A stretch of 64,000 nt of DNA from Clostridiales bacterium 38-18. Lineage in GTDB: Bacteria; Bacillota; Clostridia; Peptostreptococcales; Acidaminobacteraceae. Location of the stretch: assembly GCA_001897605.1 (NCBI GenBank), contig MKTL01000006.1:672724-736723 (forward strand), given 5' to 3'. Each line of letters begins with the position of its first letter. Within the stretch, counting starts at the first letter, position 1. Below the pieces are notes generated by a model. It made no database searches and was not told the origin of the DNA. It worked only from the letters and a program-made list of their open reading frames with translations. Shown one piece after another: positions 18,021 through 27,127 of the stretch. A program made the translations under genes and the position numbers.

Positions 18021-18473
18021 CTATTTTTCTGATAAACGCATAAAGTCTTCAGTAAACTGAGAAGATATACGTTCTAGTTCTCCTAATACGCGTTTAATCC
18101 CTTTCACTGATTTAAACCATGTATGAAAAGTAACTGGTACATCAGCTTCATAATAATCCACTAAAAATTCAGTTTCGGGAAACGCCAGTTGATAAAACAT
18201 CAATACTCTTCTTGCGTGAAATGATTTACAGCAAAGGATTGCTTTATCCACTTTCAGACCCATCTTTTCCACTTCTTCTTTTGCGAAAAATGCATTCTCT
18301 CTTGTGGTTCCCGATTGGTCTTCACGTAATATTTTCAGTGGGCTAACACCATTTTTAATCAAAACATCCTTTAAAAATTCGAACTCAGTCGCATAGGGTT
18401 TGTTATAGATATCGTGTTTAGCTTTTGGACCATTAAACTTTCCAAATTTTGTACTAAACCTACCACATGGCAT
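18021..18473 (-). CDS. YdcF/DUF218 family protein, N-terminally truncated
   Basis: The 150 residues cover the middle and C-terminus of a YdcF (ElyC/SanA-like) protein: TEFEFLKDVLIKNGV, the EDQSGTTRENAFFAKE motif and AILCCKSFHARRVLMFYQ. The usual opening strand with LGG and about 40-50 residues before PCGRFS are missing, and no good RBS was found. It is likely a remnant, lying beside another broken gene (17602-17959). Confidence 0.6.
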   Translation of the reverse strand: MPCGRFSTKFGKFNGPKAKHDIYNKPYATEFEFLKDVLIKNGVSPLKILREDQSGTTRENAFFAKEEVEKMGLKVDKAILCCKSFHARRVLMFYQLAFPETEFLVDYYEADVPVTFHTWFKSVKGIKRVLGELERISSQFTEDFMRLSEK

Positions 18474-18500
18474 AACATAATCTGCTATTAATTACATATA

Positions 18501-19124
18501 CTATTTTATCTTCCTGAAGAGATAATATTCGGATTGATTTTGATATTTAGGTACTTTCATCTGAAGTCTAATTTTATCTATATCCACCGGTCTCTCCCTT
18601 TTAAACTTAAAGTATTGGTCTAACTCTTCAGTTTTGATTTTTGCGCCATTTTGAAGTACTTCAACAACGCCTATGAATGCGTAATCACGATCATAAAAAG
18701 CCAAAGTTGCATCACCATGGCTATCGTTTACAAGTAAAACACCATTTGTTTTAAGATACGCTTTACAATGTTGCGATATAAAACTTGAATATAGTGAAAT
18801 TAATAAGTCATAATAATTGATCTTCGCTTTTAAAACCGATGTAAAATCAGCTGCTTCATAAGCAATTTGAGCGTCTTCAGTATATTGCTTATTTTGATTG
18901 ACGTATTCTAGTGGCTCAGATAACACCTCAAAAAAGCGATTTGCATTTTTATCTAAATCATTGTAGTACATCTCTGGGATCACCAAAGACGGCGTAATAT
19001 GAACAAATGAGCCAGGGTACAATCCACTTTTAATTTGAAACTGCTCTGTAATTTTTTGAAAAATGTCCAATCCAGAGCCTCTTTTTCTAATATAATCGTG
19101 ATACAATTGGATGGTATTTTTCAT
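18501..19124 (-). CDS. hypothetical protein, 207 aa
   Basis: A soluble protein without membrane segments. It has two aromatic-rich helical regions and a beta hairpin (GDATLAFYDRDYAFIGVVEV). No family is recognised. ATG follows GGGAGGTTGAA. It is probably intact. Confidence 0.5.
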   Translation of the reverse strand: MKNTIQLYHDYIRKRGSGLDIFQKITEQFQIKSGLYPGSFVHITPSLVIPEMYYNDLDKNANRFFEVLSEPLEYVNQNKQYTEDAQIAYEAADFTSVLKAKINYYDLLISLYSSFISQHCKAYLKTNGVLLVNDSHGDATLAFYDRDYAFIGVVEVLQNGAKIKTEELDQYFKFKRERPVDIDKIRLQMKVPKYQNQSEYYLFRKIK

Positions 19125-19172
19125 TTCAACCTCCCTGTAAAAAACTTAATGCTCTAATGACTTAATTAAACA

Positions 19173-19577
19173 TTATTCGGTTGGAAAACGATCAAATTTT
19201 TTATAAGTTTCTAGCTCCTCATCCCAATTGGCTTTATCGGATATAAAAATATGTCCATCCGGTTGTTTATCCAGTTGACTGTCTAAGCTTCCTGCTGGAA
19301 CAACTAATAAGCTACCGTTCATTTGTAGGTTTGGAAGAGCAGAACCACAATTACTACAAAATCCTTTTACGTGATTTGTATCCTTTAACTGGAAGGTCCT
19401 TACGTACGCCTCCCCTTGAAGCCATTTTAGTTTTGCGCTTTTAGAAAAAAGATTGGCTGCATGCGCTGAACCTGAATCCTTACGGCAGTATTTGCAGTGG
19501 CAAAGATAAAAGTCCTCGAATTCACCTACAACTTCAAATTTTACAGTTTTACATAAACATGAACCTTTATACGTCAC
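19173..19577 (-). CDS. GFA family protein (CENP-V/GFA domain)
   Basis: A 134-residue zinc protein. The cysteine pattern GSCLCKTVKF, CHCKYCRKDSGSAHAANLF and GFCSNCGSALP is that of the glutathione-dependent formaldehyde-activating (GFA/DUF636) family, which binds two zinc ions. Despite the name, most members have no proven glutathione role. RBS AAGGAGGTAGATC precedes ATG. Confidence 0.9.
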   Translation of the reverse strand: MTYKGSCLCKTVKFEVVGEFEDFYLCHCKYCRKDSGSAHAANLFSKSAKLKWLQGEAYVRTFQLKDTNHVKGFCSNCGSALPNLQMNGSLLVVPAGSLDSQLDKQPDGHIFISDKANWDEELETYKKFDRFPTE

Positions 19578-19620
19578 TTGATCTACCTCCTTAATTATTC
19601 AAATTATACTTTAAGATTTT

Positions 19621-19788
19621 ATGATTTTATGATTTTATGATTTTATGATTTTATGATTTTGTGATTTTGTGATTTTGTGATTTTGTGATTTTGTGATTTT
19701 GTGATTTTGTGATTTTGTGATTTTGTGATTTTGTGATTTTGTGATTTTGTGATTTTGTGATTTTGTGATTCTCTGATTCTGTGATTTT
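19621..19788. repeat. 8-bp tandem repeat, 21 copies
   Basis: Five copies of ATGATTTT are followed by 13 exact GTGATTTT, then GTGATTCT, CTGATTCT and GTGATTTT. The array fills the gap between GFA and 19788-20234 and abuts the stop codon of the latter. The unit length is not a multiple of three. Copy number is likely unstable by replication slippage. Confidence 0.95.
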
Positions 19789-20234
19789 CAAGTTATGTAA
19801 ACGTTATGATTGCACGTCAAAACCATGCCATTCTTGAATCGAATGTTGAAATTTTCTACCTTGCCATCAACTTGCATGACCTCATTTAGATCAACTTTAA
19901 ATTGTACGAAATCACTTATACTCGCGGCTCTCATGATGAGGTTGCCATTCATCCAAATCTTCAACCAATAGACGTTTGAAAGGGACTCGTCCTTTACTAA
20001 TTTGCCTCTTGAACTGGACACGTACTCTTTTAGTAGCTCAGATACGATGCGCATCGCGTCTTCACCGGTATAGGTGAAGTTGATGTATGTATTTTGAAAG
20101 GTTAGATTATCTTTTGAGTATAGCTTTTCTAATGCCTTTATGGCTTCCTTGTCGGTCATAGAGCCATCGCTGAAATATTTAGACTTGAACGATGCGGTTA
20201 GCAAGATCTTGTGTGAGCCAATTTGAGTAATCAT
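19788..20234 (-). CDS. hypothetical protein, 148 aa
   Basis: A soluble alpha/beta protein with no recognised domain; the middle SELLKEYVSSSRGKLVKDES is helical and the C-terminus is strand-rich (NFNIRFKNGMVLTCNHNVYI). ATG at 20232-20234 follows GAAAGGAATCTAAA. Its TGA stop is formed by the last bases bordering the tandem repeat, so slippage there could change the C-terminus. Confidence 0.5.
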   Translation of the reverse strand: MITQIGSHKILLTASFKSKYFSDGSMTDKEAIKALEKLYSKDNLTFQNTYINFTYTGEDAMRIVSELLKEYVSSSRGKLVKDESLSNVYWLKIWMNGNLIMRAASISDFVQFKVDLNEVMQVDGKVENFNIRFKNGMVLTCNHNVYIT

Positions 20235-20263
20235 TTTAGATTCCTTTCTATGAACTGATCTAA

Positions 20264-20566
20264 CTATTCTCTTAGTTTCACGCCACAATATGGACAAATT
20301 TTAGGATCGAATACATGTTTTGAAAACAAGCTTAAACAGTTCGGACATCTTCTGAGAATAAAAAACACAAAAATGAGATAAACAATTAGAAGTATTCCAA
20401 AAGTAACAATTATCCCACCCAGTACCGAACCCTGTTTTGAGAGATACATTAATATTGCAAATAATGGTAGCAGTGTAACTGTAAGTACCTGTGCAATGAA
20501 TGTATGCTTTCTGATGGTTTTGTATCTTTTATATATCTTAGCTTGAGTTAATCGCATATAAATCAC
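20264..20566 (-). CDS. small membrane protein with C-terminal zinc ribbon
   Basis: A 100-residue protein: basic N-terminus, two membrane helices (about 27-70), then CPNCLSLFSKHVFDPKICPY CG zinc ribbon. Layout matches 15812-16072. The GTG start overlaps the TGA stop of the kinase gene (GTGA), implying coupling. Confidence 0.55.
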   Translation of the reverse strand: MIYMRLTQAKIYKRYKTIRKHTFIAQVLTVTLLPLFAILMYLSKQGSVLGGIIVTFGILLIVYLIFVFFILRRCPNCLSLFSKHVFDPKICPYCGVKLRE

Positions 20567-21093
20567 TTAAATCCTTTACCTTCATTTTTTAGATACTTAA
20601 CGATGGCCCCAATATCGATTTTGTTAAAATCCGAAGTGTCCACCGTTAGTGCGGTAGGATGCTCTGGTTTTATAGATTGATCAAAGGTTCTATAGTAATT
20701 TTCTTCAGTCGTCGTTTGAATCTTCGTATCAAGTGCCTGACGAGATTGTAATCTGCTTTGAATCACCTCGTAGCATGGAACCAAGCACTCTAAATACTTA
20801 TAATGCACCTTTGTACCTTCACAGAGTCTAACGCCTCGTTCTACGATTTCTTTATAAAAACAAGGGGTGTCCACAATGACACTCTTTCCACTATTTATAT
20901 ATTTTTTTGCGAGTTCAAATGTAATGTTATAGGAGACTTCTGCGAGGATTTTTGCCTCTAAACCAAATCCCAACATTGCATTTTTGATCACATCTCTGTC
21001 GATGACGATAGCACCTGTTTCGACAACTATCAGTTCTGCTAAACCTGTTTTACCTGAACCCGGAAATCCCGCCATTTGAAGTAGAAACGCCAT
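20563..21093 (-). CDS. P-loop kinase-like protein
   Basis: A 176-residue small P-loop protein. Walker A is GFPGSGKT (residues 9-16), an acidic DRDVIKNAM follows as in nucleoside or aminoglycoside kinases of the AAA_33 group, and a lid-like arginine-rich segment (QSRLQSRQALDTK) is present. It probably phosphorylates a small molecule. It shares the one-base junction at 21093 with the upstream methyltransferase. Confidence 0.75.
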   Translation of the reverse strand: MAFLLQMAGFPGSGKTGLAELIVVETGAIVIDRDVIKNAMLGFGLEAKILAEVSYNITFELAKKYINSGKSVIVDTPCFYKEIVERGVRLCEGTKVHYKYLECLVPCYEVIQSRLQSRQALDTKIQTTTEENYYRTFDQSIKPEHPTALTVDTSDFNKIDIGAIVKYLKNEGKGFK

Positions 21094-21701
21094 TATAATT
21101 TCTTCACGATGTAATCGACAAAGCCTTGTCTGATTCTATCGCCCTCAAATATGCGCTCGATGATTCTTCTTTCCTTTAACACAAATCCCATATCTTCAAA
21201 GTACTTTTCTGCCTCATCATACTCAAAATACGAGTGAATAACCGGTTCATCGTCCATTTGTTCAAACTGGTTATCCCCTAAATCAGGACCCTCTCCAAAT
21301 CTAAAATCATCAACGGACAGAAAGTTGACAAACATAAGACCACCTGGCTTTAACACCCTTTTCATCTCAGAGATCGACTCTGCAATCTCTACCTTCTTCA
21401 TGTGAAAAATCGAATTATAGGAGTAGACAAAATCAAAGCTTGCATCCTCGAAAGGAAGCGCTCTCATATCCCCTTGTTCGATCCCTAAATTGACATCTTT
21501 AGAACTTGCATTCGCCAGCTCAACCTGACCTTGATCGTACTCAATCCCATGAGTCTCATAGCCATATGAGTGAAACAAATATAGTGGTGGCATACCTCCA
21601 CCAGCGCCACAATCCAAAATCTTAGGGCTTTCACACGTTTTTTCTGCATTACAATATTCTAAAAATCGATACAGTGGGGTTTGCTTTAAAATCTGATTCA
21701 T
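21093..21701 (-). CDS. class I SAM-dependent methyltransferase
   Basis: A 202-residue enzyme. Motif I is ILDCGAGGGMPPLYLF, the acidic residue after strand 2 is in THGIEYDQGQVELA, and the post-motif region is FDFVYSYNSIFHMKKVEIAE with RVLKPGGLMFVNFL. The substrate is unknown. The stop overlaps the start of the kinase gene. Confidence 0.87.
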   Translation of the reverse strand: MNQILKQTPLYRFLEYCNAEKTCESPKILDCGAGGGMPPLYLFHSYGYETHGIEYDQGQVELANASSKDVNLGIEQGDMRALPFEDASFDFVYSYNSIFHMKKVEIAESISEMKRVLKPGGLMFVNFLSVDDFRFGEGPDLGDNQFEQMDDEPVIHSYFEYDEAEKYFEDMGFVLKERRIIERIFEGDRIRQGFVDYIVKKL

Positions 21702-21721
21702 ACTTGCTCCTTATCCGTTAA

Positions 21722-22351
21722 TTATTTCATAAATTCAAAAATCCGATCGGCTAACTCACTTAGAATTGCAAGACTCTCTTTATAGCTCGAAGTGTTCATC
21801 GAGTGATCTGCATCCTGATAGGCTTTAACTGTAACAAGGCTTAAACTAGAAACAGTCGCTATGTCTTCACTTGTAAAAAACGGGTCATCCGTCCCTGTGA
21901 TCACCAATGACTTATATAATCGCATTGCCGGTAGCGCCTTTTTTACTGGTGTTAAAAATACGTGTTTGATAGTAACACCTACTAGCTCTTCAGATAAGAC
22001 ACTTTGAACGACAGTCCCAAAGCTCTTCCCCACAAAAATAATGTTTTTGTATGGATAAAACGTCATAGCTTCATCGATAGCATGTCGACAATCGTCAATA
22101 ATGAATGGCACCTCACTGGCATCATAGAACTTGCCAACCTTTTGAAAAGCATATTCAATCGCTAGAATATCATAGCCTAGTTCAAGCCCTATGCCAAAGG
22201 TATAATAGAGCATCGGCGCTTCTATACCATAAGAGTTGCCAGGAAGTAAGATGATTAAAGTGTCACTATTTTTTTGAATATAGTCGAAGGTTAGTTCAAT
22301 ATCCATATAGGATTGAATGGACAGTTTGTTAGGCTTAATCATGCTGTTCAC
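21722..22351 (-). CDS. alpha/beta hydrolase
   Basis: A 209-residue hydrolase-fold protein. The nucleophile elbow is IFVGKSFGTVVQS (GxSxG variant G-K-S-F-G), followed by VITGTDDPFF with a likely acid and YQDADHSMNTSSY with the catalytic histidine. The substrate is unknown. It overlaps the upstream membrane gene by 17 nt. Confidence 0.8.
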   Translation of the reverse strand: MNSMIKPNKLSIQSYMDIELTFDYIQKNSDTLIILLPGNSYGIEAPMLYYTFGIGLELGYDILAIEYAFQKVGKFYDASEVPFIIDDCRHAIDEAMTFYPYKNIIFVGKSFGTVVQSVLSEELVGVTIKHVFLTPVKKALPAMRLYKSLVITGTDDPFFTSEDIATVSSLSLVTVKAYQDADHSMNTSSYKESLAILSELADRIFEFMK

Positions 22352-22637
22352 CTGTATCCATTTTAACCTCTTCTGACTCCGGAATATTAAGCCACTTTGC
22401 TATGGATAAAACACTCCCAGCTATCCCCAAAACAAGTAATGTAAAAGTGGTTGAGAGGTAGAAGATCATCGCACTAAACATCTGCTTATTTAGCAATGAG
22501 ATGTCCATAAAACCACCATTTTTATTAATAATACTTACTTGAGTGCTATTGCTCCACGATTGGAAATACCCTAACATAATGAAGGCTATCAGTAAAAACA
22601 AAGTTGAAATAATGGCAACGGTTTTTAGCTTTTTCAT
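22335..22637 (-). CDS. two-helix membrane protein, 100 aa
   Basis: Helices at about 6-25 and 55-77 with an extracellular loop between, and a charged C-terminus. It overlaps the hydrolase gene, so the two are probably cotranslated. Function unknown. Confidence 0.5.
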   Translation of the reverse strand: MKKLKTVAIISTLFLLIAFIMLGYFQSWSNSTQVSIINKNGGFMDISLLNKQMFSAMIFYLSTTFTLLVLGIAGSVLSIAKWLNIPESEEVKMDTGEQHD

Positions 22638-22794
22638 AATCGACTACTCCTCTCACTTATTTATAAGCCCCAATTTAAAATCTCAATATTCAGTCAAATC
22701 AATTATATCAAATTGTACAGTAAAAATTATCCAATAGCAGTTATTGTAATGTAAATATCATTAAATAAAAAATCTAATGGAAAACTAAGAATCA

Positions 22795-22847
22795 AAATAA
22801 AAACCCTAGATGTCAAAGTATGCGCAATACTTTTCTACCTAGGGTTT
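22795..22847 (-). terminator. terminator of the LytTR regulator gene
   Basis: AAACCCTAG (22801-22809) and CTAGGGTTT (22839-22847) form the outer stem with additional inner pairing; the minus-strand RNA ends in a U-rich tract. Confidence 0.8.
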
Positions 22848-23559
22848 ACCATCCCGTTCGTTGATAATATTCTAAAAATGCGTTTTGAACTGCTTTACGC
22901 CTTGATCGACTCATCTTTAACTCGTGATTGCCATACATGACGACATTCTCTGAATTGACTTTGGAGACGTGTTTTAAATTAATCAAATAGCTCTTATTGC
23001 ACATAATAAAATGATAGTCAGAAAGCTGATCGTTCATCTCCTTTAAGCTACCGAGCATCTTATATTCAGCATCCTTGGTTATAATATAAAGCCAGTGATT
23101 TCTAACCTCAATGTATATGATTTCACTAATTGCTACATTTCTACTGCCTTCTTCTTGTGGTAAAAGTATACTAAACGCATCCTTAGAGTGAATCGCAGAC
23201 AATGCCAAGCTGAACTTTACAGCAAAGCTCTCATATTCAAGCGGTTTCATCATATAATCAAAAGCGCCGACCTCATAGCCTTTTACAGCATATTTTGCTG
23301 AATTGGTAATAAAAATAATCACCACATGAGGATCTGATTTCCGGATTTCTTTTGCTACTTCGATCCCATTAAGGTGGGGCATCTCAATATCTAGAAAAAT
23401 AATATCGTAGATTGGTTTAAAATCTGAAACCAGCTCAAATCCATGTGAGTAGGAGGTAACCTGAATCTCTAAATGATGTGCTTCACTGTATTGCAGGATT
23501 TTTCTATATAGTTTCTCTAGATACATAAAATCATCATCAACAATAGCTACCTTTATCAT
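22846..23559 (-). CDS. LytTR-family response regulator
   Basis: A 237-residue two-domain regulator. The receiver domain (1-120) has VAIVDDD, the phospho-acceptor Asp in IIFLDIEMPHLNG, and FITNSAKYAVKGYEVGAFDY MMKP. The LytTR DNA-binding domain follows (about 135-237; YIEVRNHWLYIITKD, HFIMCNKSYLINLKHV). No histidine kinase is adjacent; the nearest is at 30822. It lies just downstream of the GH3 cluster and may regulate it. Confidence 0.9.
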   Translation of the reverse strand: MIKVAIVDDDFMYLEKLYRKILQYSEAHHLEIQVTSYSHGFELVSDFKPIYDIIFLDIEMPHLNGIEVAKEIRKSDPHVVIIFITNSAKYAVKGYEVGAFDYMMKPLEYESFAVKFSLALSAIHSKDAFSILLPQEEGSRNVAISEIIYIEVRNHWLYIITKDAEYKMLGSLKEMNDQLSDYHFIMCNKSYLINLKHVSKVNSENVVMYGNHELKMSRSRRKAVQNAFLEYYQRTGW

Positions 23560-23600
23560 GAGCTCCCTCCTTAAAAATATTCTTCACATTTATTTTAGCA

Positions 23601-23625
23601 CAAAAGAAGGGTTCGTTCGAACCCT
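23601..23625 (-). terminator. terminator of the GH3/GtrA transcript
   Basis: AGGGTTC and GAACCCT form a 7-bp stem with a GTTC tetraloop, followed on the minus strand by TCTTTTGTG. It separates the permuted GH3 gene from the LytTR gene. Confidence 0.65.
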
Positions 23626-23649
23626 CCTTAAGAATGAAATTAAAATCTT

Positions 23650-26574
23650 TTACTTTTCTAAATGCACTGGATCATTTTTTCGTCTTGTTCTCGAAACGAT
23701 AAAGCCTATGATTAAAAGTGCAATAATGACGCCATCTACGACACTTCTAACGATTTTCCAAGTTGCTGTCTTGTAATAAATGGTAGATCCTGGAACGATA
23801 CCATTCATTGCATTGCTGTTTGCAACTGTATAAAGTAAGCGATGTGCCGATTTTCTTAAGTTTGATACCGCTGTTGCACTGGTTGTATCTTCAATTGATT
23901 TCATTGAATCAAAAGTAATATAGTAATCCGTACCAGCAGCTATACCTTGATTTGCATACATGTAGTCATAAAGGTTAAAGTCTGAAATTACAACCCCTTC
24001 AAAGCCCCATTCATCTCTTAGAACATTTTCTTGAAGTGCTTTACTACCACCCGACCAAGTTGCACCGACTCTGTTAAATGAGCTCATTAATGCAGTCGCT
24101 GCTTTCATTTCTTGTTCAATCATATTGCCATTATCGTCAGCGATATAATTGATTGTAGTGGTTGCATTTTTAACTGTTTTTTCAAAACCTTTAAGATAGA
24201 TTTCTCTAATCGCTTGCTCGTTTGCCCAAGTTGCGATGCCGTTGTTTACTCGGTTTGTCTCTTGATCATTTAAAGCAAAGTGTTTGATGAACGTATAAAG
24301 CCCTTTTGTAGCTGCACCTTCCACAACCGCTTGTGTAATTTTCGCACTTACGATTGGATCTTCAGAATAATACTCGAAATTTCTACCAGCAAATGCAGAT
24401 CTATGAACGTTTAATGCTGGTGCATACCATCCGTTAACGCCTTTATCGAGCGCTTCATTTCCAACCATTACACCCATTTCTCTTGCTAAATCTGTGTTAA
24501 AGGTTGATGCGATCACAACTTCAGCTGGATATGCTGTTCCCTTGATTTCAGCTCCCATAAATGAGCTTAATCCTGCAGGTCCATCGATGTCTACGGTTAC
24601 TGGTTTAGCAACAGATGGCATTTCTAATGTTGTATAAGCACCATTCATAATCACTTTTACAATTTCAGCTGGATCAAGTTGATCGAGTAAGACATCCCAA
24701 GCTTGATCATTATAATCTTTTCCTCTTAAATCGATTAAAGATAAACCATTTGATGCTTTTGTCGTCGGCATCACTGCATTTTCATCTAAATGATCTGCAG
24801 CAACGTAAGCTTGGAAGCCTTCGATGATTGCATCGTTTGCAACTTTGTCTGCATCAGTAGGTGCTGTTGGGAAAGTACCCGCAAAGTCAGCGCGTGACAT
24901 ATTGAGTGCATAGCCTTCAGTTGCAGTATCTGTAAACATTGCAGATACATCGTCAAATTGATTAGTCGCTTCGATCAAATCAGAAGTACGTTTGTTGTTT
25001 TCATCGTAAACAACTGTTTTTGCAACTTCATAAGAGATTGAATCAATTCCTGGTTTCATATTGTGTGAATCCGTTTGTACTCTAATATCGTAGTTACCGC
25101 TTTCAAGCACATAAGCTTTTTCAGTTTTATAATCATATGAAGCCATATCTTCAACTGCAAAAGTTAATGTAACGACTTGAGACTCACCAGGTGCTAATAA
25201 GTTCGTTTTAGCAAAATCCCCTAAAACAACTTCTGCTTTTTCGATGCCGCCCTTAGTATAAGGTGCCGAGTAGTAAACTTGTACCACATCTTTACCTGCA
25301 ACTGCTCCGGTATTGGTTACCTCGATATCAAGTGAAATCGATTCATCGGTTTTTCCTAATTTTTGATCGACAACCTTCCAATCAAATGTTGTATAGCTTA
25401 AACCATAGCCAAAAGGATAAACAACTGCTTCGTCATAATTGATGAAGCCTTCTTTTGCAGCGGTTTCATAATATCTATAACCAATATAGATGCCTTCTTC
25501 ATATTGAACGAACGTTGCATCACCAATAGCATTGTCTTTATTAATATTTGAATATTGGTTGTGGCCAACATTGACGAAAGTTGGATCTTTTGTTAAATCT
25601 GCAGCATAGATATCAACGGTATGGCCAGAAGGGTTAACTGTACCATTTAAGATTCTACCCACTGAGTTGAAGCCTGTTTTTCCAGGGAAACCGATCATTA
25701 AGATTGCATCAATTTCTGGATCATTTTCAAGTACGCCGAGTTCCATTGTTGCACTTGAATTCACAAGGACGATAACATTTTCAAAGTTCTCTTTAGCAAG
25801 TGCGATCACTTGTTTTTCATCGTAATTTAACTCTAATTGATGTTGACCAGCTTCATAGTGTGCATCCCAATCCTTCATATCTCTTGAAAGGTCGCCACCT
25901 TCTCCGGCTGGACGGCTGATGGTGATAATAGCTGCGTCGCCGTAAGCTTTAAAGCTGTCAATGGCTTCACTTGTATAAGCATCTACCGGCATCTCGCCAA
26001 TCATGTAAGTTGAAGCCGCTGGATTATCCATAACGATCGTTGATTTTGGATTGTCATAAACTTTTGATGGACCGAACATCCCTTGTTCCATCGTAAATGA
26101 AGCAAAACTGTTTAAAATATCATATACGGTACCATTAACTTCAAATCCTGCATTTGTTAAACCCAGTCTAAGGTCGATAAGGCCTTCAGATGATGACGAT
26201 CCAGAACCTGAACCACCATAAACTGAATCGACGCTACCTCTACCCAACATGGTTAACTTCGAATTTTCACTTAATGGTAAAACGCCATTATTTTTAAGTA
26301 GAACAAAACCTTCATCAGCAATATTTGTAACCAAATCTGCTGCAGCGGTTGCTAGTGCATCAGCATCACTATAATCGCCTTTGTAATAATCGCTTTCCCA
26401 ATTTTCTGAGCCTTCTGATTTCTGAATGACCATTTCGCCTGTACCTAAATACAAGTTTGCATGTCCTTCAAAAACAACAGAAGCGATATTAACGATTAAG
26501 ACGAGTACAAGAAATACTGCAAGTACAATCTTTCCTACCTTTTTCTTACCTTTTTTTGCTGTGTTGTCAACCAT
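23650..26574 (-). CDS. membrane-anchored, domain-permuted GH3 glycosidase
   Basis: A 974-residue family-3 glycoside hydrolase with reversed domain order. TM helix at about 14-34; GH3 C-terminal-type domain first (about 70-330, VLLKNNGVLPL and VVYPFGYGLSYTTF); fibronectin-III-like module (about 400-500); then the catalytic TIM barrel (about 600-880: GPAGLSSFMG, APALNVHRS, GRNFEYYSEDP, FIKHFALNDQE) with the nucleophile Asp865 in GVVISDFN; second TM helix at about 945-962. It would act outside the cell on beta-glucosides or similar sugars. The usual order is barrel first. Adjacent to a second GH3, GtrA and GT2. Confidence 0.9.
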   Translation of the reverse strand: MVDNTAKKGKKKVGKIVLAVFLVLVLIVNIASVVFEGHANLYLGTGEMVIQKSEGSENWESDYYKGDYSDADALATAAADLVTNIADEGFVLLKNNGVLPLSENSKLTMLGRGSVDSVYGGSGSGSSSSEGLIDLRLGLTNAGFEVNGTVYDILNSFASFTMEQGMFGPSKVYDNPKSTIVMDNPAASTYMIGEMPVDAYTSEAIDSFKAYGDAAIITISRPAGEGGDLSRDMKDWDAHYEAGQHQLELNYDEKQVIALAKENFENVIVLVNSSATMELGVLENDPEIDAILMIGFPGKTGFNSVGRILNGTVNPSGHTVDIYAADLTKDPTFVNVGHNQYSNINKDNAIGDATFVQYEEGIYIGYRYYETAAKEGFINYDEAVVYPFGYGLSYTTFDWKVVDQKLGKTDESISLDIEVTNTGAVAGKDVVQVYYSAPYTKGGIEKAEVVLGDFAKTNLLAPGESQVVTLTFAVEDMASYDYKTEKAYVLESGNYDIRVQTDSHNMKPGIDSISYEVAKTVVYDENNKRTSDLIEATNQFDDVSAMFTDTATEGYALNMSRADFAGTFPTAPTDADKVANDAIIEGFQAYVAADHLDENAVMPTTKASNGLSLIDLRGKDYNDQAWDVLLDQLDPAEIVKVIMNGAYTTLEMPSVAKPVTVDIDGPAGLSSFMGAEIKGTAYPAEVVIASTFNTDLAREMGVMVGNEALDKGVNGWYAPALNVHRSAFAGRNFEYYSEDPIVSAKITQAVVEGAATKGLYTFIKHFALNDQETNRVNNGIATWANEQAIREIYLKGFEKTVKNATTTINYIADDNGNMIEQEMKAATALMSSFNRVGATWSGGSKALQENVLRDEWGFEGVVISDFNLYDYMYANQGIAAGTDYYITFDSMKSIEDTTSATAVSNLRKSAHRLLYTVANSNAMNGIVPGSTIYYKTATWKIVRSVVDGVIIALLIIGFIVSRTRRKNDPVHLEK

Positions 26575-26608
26575 GACATAACCTCCTGAAATTCTCTCCT
26601 ACTCAAAT

Positions 26609-27127
26609 CTAATTCTTTGTTACTCCTGGTTCTGGAATTTTTTTCATAACGACAAATTTCAGAACTGGATAAATGATAATGACTTGAACCAAAATATTAA
26701 TTGCGTTGGTTAAGTTCACCCCCCAAAAGCTGCCAACAATTGCCGAGATAGGTTCAAGAACAAGTGTTGGAATATACAAACAAATCACATAGACAATCAT
26801 CACCGTTAAAAGATAAATTGGAATTGCACTTCCTAGTTTGTTGTTTGAGTTAAACACCAAATTTCTTTGAACGATGAAGTTTACAGCTTGTGCACAGAAG
26901 AAACTTAGTAAGAATGCTAAGAATCCTCCCAAGCCACCACTTTCAGTTTTGTAGTTAAAAATCCAAAATGAAAAAGCTGTGTCCGTTAATGATTTGAAAA
27001 GTATCGAATTACCAATGTTTAAAACGATAAAATTTGTAATCGTTGCGATGTTGCTGAGTAAGTTAAACAGGATGAACTCATAGAGCTCATAGTGTTTCGC
27101 TTTGAAATTCTTTAACACCTGTATCAT
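26609..27127 (-). CDS. GtrA-like flippase/translocase
   Basis: A 172-residue protein with four membrane helices, matching the GtrA family (FILFNLLSNIATITNFIVLN; RNLVFNSNN is the typical signature after helix three). GtrA proteins are thought to flip lipid-linked sugars in cell-surface glycan synthesis. The start overlaps the TGA stop of the cytosolic GH3 gene (ATGA). The GT2 gene nearby could supply the sugar-lipid. Confidence 0.85.
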   Translation of the reverse strand: MIQVLKNFKAKHYELYEFILFNLLSNIATITNFIVLNIGNSILFKSLTDTAFSFWIFNYKTESGGLGGFLAFLLSFFCAQAVNFIVQRNLVFNSNNKLGSAIPIYLLTVMIVYVICLYIPTLVLEPISAIVGSFWGVNLTNAINILVQVIIIYPVLKFVVMKKIPEPGVTKN

